DNA of 64,000 bases from Halothiobacillus sp. (GCF_028710545.1 NZ_JAQTTX010000001.1:31213-95212), one strand, 5' to 3'; positions 8,883 to 18,355 are shown, counted from the first letter of the stretch. Made by a program: numbers and translations. The notes: generated by a model from the letters alone, not told the origin.

Positions 8883-9872
8883 TTAATCCACCGCTCCGGC
8901 GGGAACACCCTGCACGCAATTCCGCCCCGAAGCTTTTGCACTGTAAAGCGCTTTGTCTGCGTTGATCAGTAAGTCCTTGAAGGAAAAGTGCTCGGGTGAC
9001 AGTGCAGCAAAACCGATGCTGACGGTGAAGTGCAGTGGGGCGCCGTCCTCAAGCATGATGGATTGTGCGGCGATGGTTTGTCTCAAACGTTCTGCCATTT
9101 CTTTTGCGGTACCGATGTCGGCCTCGGGCAGAATGAGAGCGAACTCCTCCCCGCCGATACGCCCCACGGTGTCGACGCTGCCACGAACGCTGTGCACGCA
9201 GGCTTCGGCGACGGCGCAGATTACCTGATCACCCATGGGGTGCCCCCAGGTGTCATTGATCTGTTTGAACAGGTCGATATCCACCATGAGCAGAGCGAGC
9301 TGATGTCTCAGTCGGATGGCCCTTTGGACTTCGACTTCACCGGTGTCCATGATTTGGCGTCGGTTGGCGATCCCGGTTAGAGGGTCACTGGTTGCCAATG
9401 ACTGCAGCATGAAGTTCATCTTTTCGAGCAGAACATTCTGCTCAGACAGGCGGCGGTTGATGTTAATCAGTTCATCTTCCTTGCGTTTGCGGTCATCGAT
9501 ATTGAACGTTACGCCGATGAACCGTCGTCCCGGATTTTTGCCATCCCGATCCATGACCTTGCCGTAATTGGCATACCAGACCCAGTCACCATGCTTTGCA
9601 CGGATTCTGAACTCACACCGATAGGTGGCGGTTTTGCCACTCAGGTGATCTTCGACCGCCTGCTTGAGGATCGAAACATCATCAGGGTGGATGATCTTGA
9701 AGATCTCATCGATGCAGTAGGCCCCTTCGTGTTCGTCATAACCGAGTTCGGAGAATATCTTGTGAACCTTGCAGACTACCTCGCCGCTGACCAGGTCGTT
9801 TTCCCAGAGATCGAGTCCGGCTGCTTCAAGTGCGAGAGCCAGTCGTTCCTTGTTGATGTCTGCTTCTTCCAT
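8883..9872 (-). CDS. PAS-GGDEF diguanylate cyclase
   Basis: The 329-residue protein has an N-terminal PAS domain (roughly residues 10-130, with DIFKIIHPDDV-like and RIRAKHGDWVWYANYG blocks), a short coiled linker (RLSEQNVLLEKMNFML) and a C-terminal GGDEF domain with DPLTGIANRR, VDIDLFKQINDTWGH and the active-site GGEEF. It should make cyclic di-GMP. The product-inhibition site before GGEEF reads RGSVD rather than RxxD, so it looks degenerate. No transmembrane segment is present, so it is probably cytoplasmic. The start MEEADINKE at 9872 lies 8 bp after the DUF917 gene; an upstream in-frame start would overlap that gene. Confidence 0.92.
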   Translation of the reverse strand: MEEADINKERLALALEAAGLDLWENDLVSGEVVCKVHKIFSELGYDEHEGAYCIDEIFKIIHPDDVSILKQAVEDHLSGKTATYRCEFRIRAKHGDWVWYANYGKVMDRDGKNPGRRFIGVTFNIDDRKRKEDELININRRLSEQNVLLEKMNFMLQSLATSDPLTGIANRRQIMDTGEVEVQRAIRLRHQLALLMVDIDLFKQINDTWGHPMGDQVICAVAEACVHSVRGSVDTVGRIGGEEFALILPEADIGTAKEMAERLRQTIAAQSIMLEDGAPLHFTVSIGFAALSPEHFSFKDLLINADKALYSAKASGRNCVQGVPAGAVD

Positions 9873-9879
9873 AGGGGCT

Positions 9880-11061
9880 TCAGCTCGGGTTGGGCAATTT
9901 ACCGGCATAGCCGATATTTCGCAGTAAAGCGGCAAAGGATGAAACAACCCCTTGGGCCGAATAAAACGCTTCCGCTGCCTCTACCTTGATGACGCTGACC
10001 ATCTTCCCGGTGCTCGAGCCCGTGGTGGTGTCGAAGTAAACGGCCAGATCGCTTTCTGCATTGGAAAATCCGCATCCTGTACTTTCCGAGTAGTAGCAAA
10101 TGGAATCCGGCGCGATGATGTCCGGCTCATTGCTCATGCTCGAATACATGATCAGATTTTCGTTCAGGTTGTAGATGTAATGGGTTTCGGTGCTGTCAGC
10201 TTGGTTCTGAGCATTGTCCAGGCGAATGACTCCGGTATCCATAGACGCACTGGTTGTTGATTGCGTAACATCGGTTATGAAGAAGTTGGTTGCAACCGCA
10301 CTGGCCGTGCGACCGGTCAGTGAACAGATCTCTGTGACAACATCGGCCGTTGACGGTGGCGTGGGCGATTGGATCAGATACTTACCTAGAGCCCAAGCCT
10401 GTGACAGTGTGTTCTTAATGTAATTGCCCGCCAAAGCGTAATTGTTCCCCGCGTTTGATGGCCATAACGCGATGCCTGAAAAACTTCCGAAGGCGGAAAC
10501 AATCCCCCCGGCCAGTGTTTCAGTTTGTGCTGCGGTTGTTGCCGAGAGTACGGCGGATTGAACATCGGCGGATTCGGAGGCATCGTTGGCCAAAGCGCAA
10601 GGACTCGACGCCATCGCGCCGCTGTATGTTGTTTGTGGTAACTCCGGTACTGCCCGTCCAGCCCCATCGCCATCCACTACCCAGTCGATGGCGTTGCCGG
10701 ACAGGGCCGCAGCGATCAAGGGGATGAGGGCGTTGATCGGACCGACTTCAACCGGTATGACGCATCCAAGTGTGCTTCCGGTCGAGTCCTGATAGAGCGC
10801 AACCGTATTAATGATGGCGTTTTCAATATCGGCCAGTGTCAGCGCTTCTGCCGCATCGGGTGAGCCCATTAATGCCAGAACGCAGCAGTCTGTCGCTCCA
10901 TCGTATGGTTTGACGGATACGGCGCCAGTCCAACCGCTCGCCGCGATCTCATCCAATATGCTGACCGCATCCTCGTAACTGCCCCCGCCACCACTGGCCA
11001 GAATGGCTGCGCCTGCAGCGATGCAACGGAAGTCCTCTATGCCGTAACTGCTGGTGGTCAC
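9880..11061 (-). CDS. DUF917-family protein
   Basis: The 393 residues match the DUF917 family, whose members are related to hydantoinase and thiohydantoin-processing proteins. Diagnostic parts are the N-terminal glycine-rich ASGGGGSYEDA and the block DGDGAGRAVPELPQTTY. The substrate is unknown. It is followed within 8 bp by the diguanylate cyclase, so the two may be co-transcribed. The composition is unusually rich in Ala, Ser and Thr and poor in charged residues compared with its neighbours. Confidence 0.82.
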   Translation of the reverse strand: MTTSSYGIEDFRCIAAGAAILASGGGGSYEDAVSILDEIAASGWTGAVSVKPYDGATDCCVLALMGSPDAAEALTLADIENAIINTVALYQDSTGSTLGCVIPVEVGPINALIPLIAAALSGNAIDWVVDGDGAGRAVPELPQTTYSGAMASSPCALANDASESADVQSAVLSATTAAQTETLAGGIVSAFGSFSGIALWPSNAGNNYALAGNYIKNTLSQAWALGKYLIQSPTPPSTADVVTEICSLTGRTASAVATNFFITDVTQSTTSASMDTGVIRLDNAQNQADSTETHYIYNLNENLIMYSSMSNEPDIIAPDSICYYSESTGCGFSNAESDLAVYFDTTTGSSTGKMVSVIKVEAAEAFYSAQGVVSSFAALLRNIGYAGKLPNPS

Positions 11062-11343
11062 TTCATACTCCTTGTTCTCTGCAGGATTTCAGTCACAAAT
11101 TCCGAGCGGACACAGTTCCAGCTGCGCCGTGACGGTCTTCCAATAACCATGTAGTTCGATTGGCTGAGCGTACCCTATAGTAATGTGCGCTGGCTAGCGG
11201 TCTGTTCGGTGCAGGGAAGAGTTGTATTTATCCTGACTGGATAGGGGGTTATCGGTTGAGGTTACCGTTGTTGAAGCCATGTAGGGGGGTATTCGGAGTC
11301 AGGCTTCAAGCACTCTTGTTGGCATGCATGTTCTCGTGTGACG
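11062..11343. other. Non-coding gap between tsaC and the DUF917 gene
   Basis: These 282 bp hold the expected promoter of the DUF917 gene (minus strand) and the 3' flank of tsaC. I see no convincing small gene or hairpin. Confidence 0.5.
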
Positions 11344-11901
11344 TTAACGTCTTAGCCAGTCTCCAGTGCGCCAGTGTCGGATCGGGGTGGGTTGGGCTTG
11401 TGTATCGACCGGGCCGGTCAAAATCCCTTCGAGCCGATCATCGAAATATCGCCGAACGGCCAGAGCACTGCGCGCAGGTGGACGCTGTGCGGGATTTGCA
11501 CTGGTGGACACGATGGCGGTGTTGGCTGCTTGGGCGAGGGCTGCAGCGACGGGGTGCGCGGTGACGCGGACAGCCACTTCATCCCGCCCGCCGGTAATCC
11601 AGTCCGGGGTGTTCTGACTGGCCGGCACCACCCAGGTGGATGGCCCGGGCCAATGGGCACTGATCCTGGCCAGTTCTTCTGAGGATAACGATATCCACGG
11701 GTGGATCTGCTCGAGGTTGGCGGCGAGTAGAATCAGGCCCTTGCGCCAGTCCCGCTGCTTGAGCGTCAGTATCCGCTCGACGGCGATCTCATCCAGCGGG
11801 TCGCAGCCCAGGCCGAATACCGCTTCGGTGGGATAGGCGATCACGCCGCCTTGAGAGACGATCTGGCCGGTAAGGCGAAGGCGAAAGGGGCTGTTGTGCA
11901 T
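11344..11901 (-). CDS. tsaC: L-threonylcarbamoyladenylate synthase, TsaC/YrdC type
   Basis: This enzyme makes threonylcarbamoyl-AMP from Thr, bicarbonate and ATP for the t6A37 modification of tRNAs that read ANN codons. The 185-residue single-domain length fits TsaC rather than Sua5. Visible motifs are GGVIAYPTEAVFGLGCDP, LKQRDWRKGLILLAAN and IVSTSANPA near the C-terminus. It is the last gene of the lysM-dprA-smg-topA-tsaC row on the minus strand, an order common in gammaproteobacteria. Confidence 0.93.
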   Translation of the reverse strand: MHNSPFRLRLTGQIVSQGGVIAYPTEAVFGLGCDPLDEIAVERILTLKQRDWRKGLILLAANLEQIHPWISLSSEELARISAHWPGPSTWVVPASQNTPDWITGGRDEVAVRVTAHPVAAALAQAANTAIVSTSANPAQRPPARSALAVRRYFDDRLEGILTGPVDTQAQPTPIRHWRTGDWLRR

Positions 11902-11965
11902 GATGAATTCGGTGATTGGGCTGGGTCAAATCATCTAATGCGCCAGGTTTTGGGCGCTTGCGCCC

Positions 11966-14470
11966 TTATTCCGACTCGGGTGCGGCAGGTTTTTTGCTGC
12001 GGGTAGTGGTCGCCTTTTTTGCCGGAGTTTTCTTTGCAGGCGCATCCATATCGGTCGCGCTGGCCTTTTTGACGCGCGTCGTTGTCGATTTCTTGGCTGT
12101 TGTTTTTGCGGTTGTCGCTTTTGGAGCGGCTGTTTTCTTGGTCGTCGTTTTCGCAGCGGTTTTGCCGCGCGCCGATTTCTTTTCGGGTGCGGCGGCAAGC
12201 AAGGCGACGCACTCGTCCAGTGTCAGGGATTTTGGATCCTTGTCCTTGGGGATTTTGGCGTTCTTTTTGCCGTCGGTTATGTAGGGGCCGTAGCGACCGT
12301 TTTGCACTGACACACCGTTATCAAACTGGGTGATGTAGCGATTCTTCTCGGCGAGTTTTTTGATCTCGATGATTTCGAGCGCGCGGGGCAATTCGATGGT
12401 GTACGGATCGTCATCCTTGCCCAGCGATGCGTACATCTTGCCGAATTTCACGAAGGGGCCGAAGCGGCCGATGGCAACCTCGACTGGTTCGCCTTCCGGG
12501 GTTTCCCCCAGATGTCTTGGCAGTTGAAACAGATCCAGCGCTTCATCCAGCGTGATGGTGGCAATGCTCTGGCTGCGCTTGAGCGAAGCGAACTTGGGCT
12601 TTTCCTCGTCGTCCTTGGTGCCGATCTGGGCGAAGGGGCCGAATCGCCCGAGCCGGACGGAGACGGGTTTGCCCGATTTGGGATCGATTCCCAGTTCACG
12701 CCCCTGGGCGGCCTCCTGCCGGGTGACATTCTCATTGGTGTGCTCGACGCGGTCATGGAAGGGCGTCCAGAACTCGCGCATCAATGGCACCCAATCGCGC
12801 TCGCCGCGGGATACGGCATCCAGGTCGTCTTCCAGCTTGGCGGTGAATTCGTAATCGACGATGTCGCGGAAGTAATCGGTCAGAAAGCCATTGACGACGC
12901 GGCCCATATCGGTGGGTTTGAAGCGTCTCTGGTCGAGCAGCACGTATTCGCGCGCCTGAAGTGTGGAGATGATGCTGGCATAGGTCGAAGGGCGACCGAT
13001 ACCGTACTCTTCCAGCGTTTTGACCAGACTTGCCTCGGTAAAGCGCGGTGGTGGCTCGGTGAAGTGCTGGTCGGCCGCGATGTCGTTCAGGGCGATCTTG
13101 TCGCCTACGGCCAACGGCGGCAGACGGCGATCCTCGTCATTGTCTCCGGACGTATCGTCTTCATCCTCGCGATAAAGCGCGATGAAGCCAGGGAATTTGA
13201 GGGTGGAGCCATTGGCGCGGAAGCTATGCTGATCATTGACCGCGAGATCGACAGAAACCTGATCGTAGACAGCCGGTGTCATTTGCGAAGCGACTGCGCG
13301 CTTGAAAATCATTTCATACAGGCGGAACTGATCCTTGTTCAGGAACGCGCGTACCGATTCGGGGGTATTCGCTGCTGAAGTCGGACGGATGGCCTCATGC
13401 GCTTCCTGCGCGTTTTTGGATTTGGTCTTGTAGCGGTTCGCGTTGGCGGGAAGGTAGGCTGCACCGTACTTCTCGCCGATATGTGCCCGAATCTCCGTGA
13501 GCGCGTCCTCGGAGAGCGTCACGGCATCGGTTCGCATGTAGGTAATCAAGCCCACGGCGCCCGCGCCGATGTCGACACCTTCGTACAACTCCTGAGCCAG
13601 GCGCATGACGCGCGATGCGGAGAGCCCCAGTTTGCGAACCCCTTCCTGCTGGAGCGTCGAGGTGGTAAATGGCGGTGCCGGGTTGCGCTTGCGTTCGCGT
13701 TTTTCCACCGAGCGGACGGTGAGCGTGCCGGCGGCGGCTTCGAGGATCCGGCTGCGTGCGGATTGCGCGTCCGTTTCGTTGGTCAGGGTGAATTGTTCGA
13801 CCTTTTGCCCGTCCAGTGTCAGCAGGCGCGCATTGAATCGACTCTTTTCGGCAGCCCGATCGGCCTGGCAGTCGGCGAGAATGGTCCAGTATTCCTGCGG
13901 GGTGAACGCCTCGATTTCGGCCTCGCGTTCGACGATCAGGCGCAGGGCGGGGCTTTGCACACGTCCGGCGGATAGCCCCGGATTGATCTTTTTCCACAAG
14001 AGCGGCGAGAGGTTGAAGCCCACGAGATAATCGAGCGCGCGGCGTGCCTGCTGGGCATTGATCAGATCGATGGAAAGATCACGAGGATGCGCGACCGCTT
14101 CCTGTACCGCTTTTTTGGTGATTTCGTAGAACACCACCCGTTGCGCCGTCTTGTTCTTCAGCAAGCCTGCTTCCGCCAAGAGTTCGCGCAAGTGCCAGGA
14201 AATGGCCTCGCCTTCGCGATCGGGGTCGGTTGCGAGCAGGAGGGTGTCGGCTGATTTCAGTGCCTTTTTAATGGCATCGACGTGGCGAATGTTCTTTTCG
14301 ATCAGCGCGTAGCTCATCGCAAAGTCGTGCGCTGTATCCACAGCGCCGTCTTTGGGGATCAGGTCGCGCACATGGCCATAGGACGCGAGTACCTCGTAGC
14401 CGGGGCCGAGGTATTTCTTAATGGTTTTCGCCTTGGCGGGCGACTCAACGATAACAAGCGTTTGGCTCAT
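11966..14470 (-). CDS. topA: DNA topoisomerase I
   Basis: TopA is a type IA topoisomerase that relaxes negative supercoils. The 834-residue protein starts with a Toprim domain (LVIVESPAKAKTIKKYLG; DPDREGEAISWHL). The catalytic tyrosine is Tyr311 in GLITYMRTDA. The C-terminal part carries repeated topoisomerase C-terminal domains with the LGRFGPF-type motif instead of the cysteine zinc ribbons of Escherichia coli. It ends in a tail of about 90 residues rich in Lys, Ala and Thr that probably contacts DNA or RNA polymerase. The ATG at 14470 is followed by the canonical SQTLVIVESP start. Confidence 0.97.
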   Translation of the reverse strand: MSQTLVIVESPAKAKTIKKYLGPGYEVLASYGHVRDLIPKDGAVDTAHDFAMSYALIEKNIRHVDAIKKALKSADTLLLATDPDREGEAISWHLRELLAEAGLLKNKTAQRVVFYEITKKAVQEAVAHPRDLSIDLINAQQARRALDYLVGFNLSPLLWKKINPGLSAGRVQSPALRLIVEREAEIEAFTPQEYWTILADCQADRAAEKSRFNARLLTLDGQKVEQFTLTNETDAQSARSRILEAAAGTLTVRSVEKRERKRNPAPPFTTSTLQQEGVRKLGLSASRVMRLAQELYEGVDIGAGAVGLITYMRTDAVTLSEDALTEIRAHIGEKYGAAYLPANANRYKTKSKNAQEAHEAIRPTSAANTPESVRAFLNKDQFRLYEMIFKRAVASQMTPAVYDQVSVDLAVNDQHSFRANGSTLKFPGFIALYREDEDDTSGDNDEDRRLPPLAVGDKIALNDIAADQHFTEPPPRFTEASLVKTLEEYGIGRPSTYASIISTLQAREYVLLDQRRFKPTDMGRVVNGFLTDYFRDIVDYEFTAKLEDDLDAVSRGERDWVPLMREFWTPFHDRVEHTNENVTRQEAAQGRELGIDPKSGKPVSVRLGRFGPFAQIGTKDDEEKPKFASLKRSQSIATITLDEALDLFQLPRHLGETPEGEPVEVAIGRFGPFVKFGKMYASLGKDDDPYTIELPRALEIIEIKKLAEKNRYITQFDNGVSVQNGRYGPYITDGKKNAKIPKDKDPKSLTLDECVALLAAAPEKKSARGKTAAKTTTKKTAAPKATTAKTTAKKSTTTRVKKASATDMDAPAKKTPAKKATTTRSKKPAAPESE

Positions 14471-14553
14471 AGGGACTCGGCGATCTTAAGGATGCTAATC
14501 AGGTGTATTAAGAAATCTCTGCAAGAATCAATCCATGGCTTCGTGCTGAAACA

Positions 14554-14580
14554 CCCGTGCCGATAAACGCCCGGCACGGG
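14554..14580 (-). terminator. Hairpin between smg and topA
   Basis: CCCGTGCCG and CGGCACGGG form a 9-bp perfect stem with a 9-base loop, followed on the minus strand by only a short T-rich stretch (TGTTT). A second hairpin (GCAGGGC/GCCCTGC, 14612-14631) lies just upstream. They could attenuate read-through from smg into topA, but neither has a strong U-run. Confidence 0.4.
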
Positions 14581-14669
14581 CAATCAATTCAATGACTTGC
14601 ATCATTGAGCGGCAGGGCGTCGATGCCCTGCGCGGGAAGATCTGTATTTGTGCAGACCTCCGCTAAAAA

Positions 14670-15170
14670 TCAGTGCAACAATTCTGCTGTTTCGGCGAAC
14701 ACGAGGTCTTCCATCCAGGCAAATGCGGCTTCCTCGCCGGGTCGGGCGAACAGCACGAGCATGACGACCCATTTGATGTCTTCGAGATCCAGTTCTTCGT
14801 TATCCAATGCCAGTGCGCGCTCGATGACGGTTTCCCGTGTCTGGGCGCTCAAGATACCAATAGCCTCGAGTTGGACCAGCAGGCCACGCGACTCGACATC
14901 CAGGGCCATCTGTTCCTCGGCCGTAAATACGCGGAACGAGGTTGGCTTGGGCGCGCTGACTTCTGCCAGCGGCAAGTTGGATAGCTCTGCCGGTTCGCTG
15001 GCTGCCGCATCCAGCCAGGAAAACGCGCGTCCGATCTCATCAGCGTCAAAACCGGCATGGAGCAGTTTTTTCTGGAGATCCGTGCGCAGCGGCGCTGGAG
15101 GCAAGTGGGGTTCTTCTTCCATATGGTTTTCAAACAGATACATCAACAAATCAAGCACGGTTTCTTTCAT
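14670..15170 (-). CDS. smg: Smg protein (DUF494)
   Basis: This 166-residue protein matches the Smg/DUF494 family by its start (MKETVLDLLMYLFENHM), the acidic helix LDNEELDLEDIKWVVMLVLF and its place between dprA and topA. Family members are small cytoplasmic proteins found next to dprA; the precise function is not settled. It lies about 47 bp from the dprA stop. Confidence 0.9.
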   Translation of the reverse strand: MKETVLDLLMYLFENHMEEEPHLPPAPLRTDLQKKLLHAGFDADEIGRAFSWLDAAASEPAELSNLPLAEVSAPKPTSFRVFTAEEQMALDVESRGLLVQLEAIGILSAQTRETVIERALALDNEELDLEDIKWVVMLVLFARPGEEAAFAWMEDLVFAETAELLH

Positions 15171-15217
15171 GGAATCTCTCAGGGGACGAAGTTGAACGAC
15201 GCACGGTTGCCCGTCCG

Positions 15218-16372
15218 TCAGGCCGTTCTCACATACAACCCTCCGGGTAAGGTGGTGACGTGTCCAGCAAGTTCAAGCATGAGGAGGATGGAGGAAACTT
15301 CGGCGGGGGTCAATCCGCTGGATGCAATCAGCGTGTCTGCAGATTGAGGATCGAAGCCAAGACAGTCCAGAATTTTCTGTTGTTCCGGGTCGAGGTGGGC
15401 GGCGGGAACGGTGGTTGGCTCTGGTTCGAACGAGGCGGTGTCGACCATTTGACGCAGGCGTGCGCCGAGGGTGTCGATGAGTTCCTCGAAAATGTCCTGG
15501 GCGGTTTCGACCAGCTTGGCGCCTTCCCGGATCAGTCGGTGCGGGCCGCGACTCAAGGGGTTGTGGATCGATCCGGGTATGGCAAAGACTTCGCGCCCCT
15601 GCTCGGCGGCAAGGCGCGCGGTAATGAGCGAACCGCTCTGCAGGCTGGCTTCTACAATCAAAACGCCTTCCGACAGACCGCTGATCAGCCGATTGCGCCG
15701 AGGGAAATGCTCCTTTCTGGCCAGGGTGCCGGGGGGCCATTCGCTGATGAGCAAGCCACCCTGTGCCACGATTTGCTCGGCGAGTTCACGGTGTTCGCGC
15801 GGGTAGATGATATCCGGTCCGGTTCCCATGACGGCAATGGTGGCGCCGTGAGCGGCCAGAGCCCCGCGATGGGCAGCGGCGTCAATTCCCAGCGCCAGTC
15901 CGCTGGTGATGACGAGGCCCTGCGCGGACAGATAGCGGGCGAAGGCGCGCGCATTGTTAATCCCGCCGCTCGTCGGTGTACGGGCGCCGACGATGGCAAG
16001 TTGTGGTTCTTGCATTAGCCGGATGTCGCCTTTGCCAAAGAGTGCCGCAGGCGCGTCGGGAAGGTCGGCAAGTTGCGGTGGGTAGGATTTTTCCCCGGCG
16101 AGTACCAGATGGTGCTGTTCGGATTCATTGAGCCAGGACAGCATGGTTTCGACACGATCAGCCATGCCGCGAGGTTGTTGATGGGCCAGAGAAGCGGGTA
16201 GGCCCAGGCGGATCCATTCCGATGCGGGTGCCTGTAGGGCTGCCAGCGGTGTTTCGAATGCATCCAGAAGTCGGCGCAGACGTTTCGGGCCCATGCCATT
16301 GATGGTGATCAGAAACAGTAACGCCCGGCGCGCATCGGCGTCGGGCGTTGTTTGGTGCTCAGAGGTCAGCAA
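15218..16372 (-). CDS. dprA: DNA-processing protein DprA/Smf
   Basis: DprA binds incoming single-stranded DNA and loads RecA during natural transformation. Helix-hairpin-helix residues (GMGPKRLRRLLDAFE) come first. A Rossmann-like core follows with VGARTPTSGGINNARAFA, TSGLALGIDAAAH, GTGPDIIYPREH, and the block FPRRNRLISGLSEGVLIVEA. A winged-helix C-terminus includes AGHVTTLPGGLYVR. The start is unusual. No ATG is available; TTG at 16372 gives 384 residues and is preceded by AGAGG, which belongs to the terminal repeat of the inserted short element. A longer TTG frame (16429) would be encoded inside that element. Confidence 0.9.
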   Translation of the reverse strand: MLTSEHQTTPDADARRALLFLITINGMGPKRLRRLLDAFETPLAALQAPASEWIRLGLPASLAHQQPRGMADRVETMLSWLNESEQHHLVLAGEKSYPPQLADLPDAPAALFGKGDIRLMQEPQLAIVGARTPTSGGINNARAFARYLSAQGLVITSGLALGIDAAAHRGALAAHGATIAVMGTGPDIIYPREHRELAEQIVAQGGLLISEWPPGTLARKEHFPRRNRLISGLSEGVLIVEASLQSGSLITARLAAEQGREVFAIPGSIHNPLSRGPHRLIREGAKLVETAQDIFEELIDTLGARLRQMVDTASFEPEPTTVPAAHLDPEQQKILDCLGFDPQSADTLIASSGLTPAEVSSILLMLELAGHVTTLPGGLYVRTA

Positions 16373-16639
16373 GGGAGCCTCTGCACGAATCGATAGTGTC
16401 TCTGCGGGCCGCCAAGGGTCCAGGTGCAAGGCGCGGTGCGCGGGGAATGGCCGTAGCCATTCTCAAGCGCCGCAACGCCGCAGATGGGCCCTTGACGGCC
16501 CGCCCGGATGGGGCTTGCGGGTTTGCCCGCACTCGGCGTTGCTGCCTCTTGATGGGCAATGAGCCCATCTTCGAGTCGGCGCCTTGATTGCGAACAAACC
16601 CGCAAGCCAGAGGCACCATCGATTCGTGCAGAGGCTCCC
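16373..16639. mobile_element. MITE-like element with 22-bp perfect terminal inverted repeats
   Basis: The left end (16373-16394) reads GGGAGCCTCTGCACGAATCG followed by AT, and the right end (16618-16639) is its exact reverse complement over 22 bp. The 267-bp interior is GC-rich, has further imperfect symmetry and encodes no transposase. The element separates dprA from the LysM gene, two genes normally adjacent. No clear target duplication could be assigned; flanks are ...GCAA and AAGG.... The ends recall IS5-type ends, but I cannot confirm a family. Confidence 0.85.
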
Positions 16640-16671
16640 AAGGAAAAGACACGGTCCTGAGGCTGGGCGCC

Positions 16672-17853
16672 TCAGTCGGCCGTTGGGGTTTGCAGCAAAT
16701 CGCCAATGCGCACTGGCCGCTTGGTTTGAACCACCAGCGCCAAGCTTGCGCGATCGTACACACGGAAGACCATGGCGGTGCCGATTGGGAAGTCGGGCAA
16801 TTTGACTCTGGGCGGCGAAGGAATTTCAAAGCCTTCAGGCTTGCTGTTTTCTGCCAGCTCTTTGGGGTTGATTGTGTACTTGTCACTGACAATTTGGCCA
16901 GGCTTGCTGATGCGCAGCATATCGCCGGGTACCAGGCCGTTATTACTGCCGGCATTGATAATCACAACCTGATAGGTCGCAACTTGTGTAATGGCATCGG
17001 GGATGTCGATAACGACCGCGTTGATTGGCACGGCCGGAATACTGGGCGTGACATCGTGGTCGAACGGTTCGTTGATGACGGGTAGCACACGGTCGCCATC
17101 CAGGATTTCGCGGGCACTTTTGGTGATGCGCAACGTCGTCGGGTCACCGCGGTGCATCACTTCGGCCTGACCTTTGTAGATGGCGCGATAGCCGAGGAAG
17201 TCGCCTGTGACCGGGTCGACCAGCGGCCTGCCCTTGCCGAGAATGGAGAACGTGTTCGAGTTTTCCGTCAGCGCCGGGCGTGCGTACACGACATCACCGA
17301 AACTGGTGGACGTCGTTTGATCACGATTTGCCAGAACATAAGGTGCCGATTCTAATTGTTTTTCCGACATGATCTGGTCATACGACAGGAAGGGTTTCAA
17401 ATCTTCCAAGGGGATGGCCGATATTGCGGGCGGCAGTGTCTCGTAGCGAATATGGGGGCGCAGGGTGATGCCCAGGCGCGGTTTACCGCCGATGTACATG
17501 ATGCCGATCTTGTCGCCGGGGTATATTTTGTGCGGGTTTTTGATTTCGGGGTTGTCATACCAGATTTCAGGCCAGTAGTAGGGGTCTTTCAGGAAGTGGT
17601 TGGCGATCGACCAGAGCGTGTCGCCCTTCTTGACGGTGTATTCATTGGCCTTGAGCGAAATGAACTGCGCCTTGGTTTCGTCCGGAGTCAGCGTGCCTTT
17701 GACCGGGCCGCGCGTGGCGCCAAGCGGCAGTCCATCCGGCGCGGGCTGGTTCACGATATTGACGGGCGGACGCTCGGCAGCACAGCCAGACAGCAACGCG
17801 GTGGTAATGAGGGAAAACGAGAGTAGAACCGGTAATCCTTTTGACGATCTCAT
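16672..17853 (-). CDS. LysM-domain lipoprotein
   Basis: The 393-residue protein has a lipoprotein signal sequence ending in the lipobox LLSGC, so it should be anchored to a membrane after Cys acylation. A LysM domain follows (EYTVKKGDTLWSIANHFLKD to NPHKIYPGDKI), which binds peptidoglycan. The rest is a long periplasmic region without a recognised catalytic motif. The ATG at 17853 has AAGGA 8 bp upstream; the ATG at 17862 is too close to it. It is the conserved gene upstream of dprA. A short hairpin (16657-16675) overlaps its stop. Confidence 0.88.
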   Translation of the reverse strand: MRSSKGLPVLLSFSLITTALLSGCAAERPPVNIVNQPAPDGLPLGATRGPVKGTLTPDETKAQFISLKANEYTVKKGDTLWSIANHFLKDPYYWPEIWYDNPEIKNPHKIYPGDKIGIMYIGGKPRLGITLRPHIRYETLPPAISAIPLEDLKPFLSYDQIMSEKQLESAPYVLANRDQTTSTSFGDVVYARPALTENSNTFSILGKGRPLVDPVTGDFLGYRAIYKGQAEVMHRGDPTTLRITKSAREILDGDRVLPVINEPFDHDVTPSIPAVPINAVVIDIPDAITQVATYQVVIINAGSNNGLVPGDMLRISKPGQIVSDKYTINPKELAENSKPEGFEIPSPPRVKLPDFPIGTAMVFRVYDRASLALVVQTKRPVRIGDLLQTPTAD

Positions 17854-18355
17854 GGGCAACATCCTTGGGTTTTCAGCCGAAAACGGGGCAACATTGGGGC
17901 AGTGGCCGAACCCTTGGTGCTTGTGGGTTCGCGCAACACCGCCCGTGTACATGACTCAAGTATGTGGTCTAGGCAAGTGGCCTAGGTACAAAGCTTGGGC
18001 TCGCGTACAATGTTGCGGCAAATAAGCTTATTTGTAAAAGAATTTGAGCGCCGCGTCCACAGGCGCGTGCAGATTGATCTGCAAAATAGGTGGGCGGTGA
18101 TGTTTTTCTGCGATGATGGATAGCTGTCTGGTGTTGTTTTTCGGGGTTTTTGCCCTAGGTTGAGGATATGGGGTTGTGCCGCCATGAACGAACACTTAAA
18201 TGAGTGTTCATGAAGAATTAAAAATCACATTTTTTGATTTTCGTCCTCTGAATTATTCCAGGATGGAATGATTCTTAAGTTTCCCTAAGGCTGGATGTGT
18301 GATCCCCCCCCCCCCGGAATTTATTCCAAGTATTTTTTAGTGAGTTTTGTTGGAT
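17854..18355. promoter_or_regulatory. Divergent regulatory region between the LysM gene and def
   Basis: These 502 bp contain no gene but much symmetry. There is a tandem repeat GTGGTCTAGG / GTGGCCTAGG (17964-17986), a perfect 16-bp palindrome CAAATAAGCTTATTTG (18019-18034), and an inverted repeat GAACACT-6-AGTGTTC (18190-18209). A run of 12 C (18304-18315) is followed directly by GGAATTTATTCC (18316-18327). The sites could be operators or promoter elements for either gene; the regulator is unknown. Confidence 0.5.

Noticed and set aside
12512..13378. A 288-codon frame antisense to topA
   Set aside because: It mirrors topA codons, has no family resemblance, and topA is unmistakable on the other strand.
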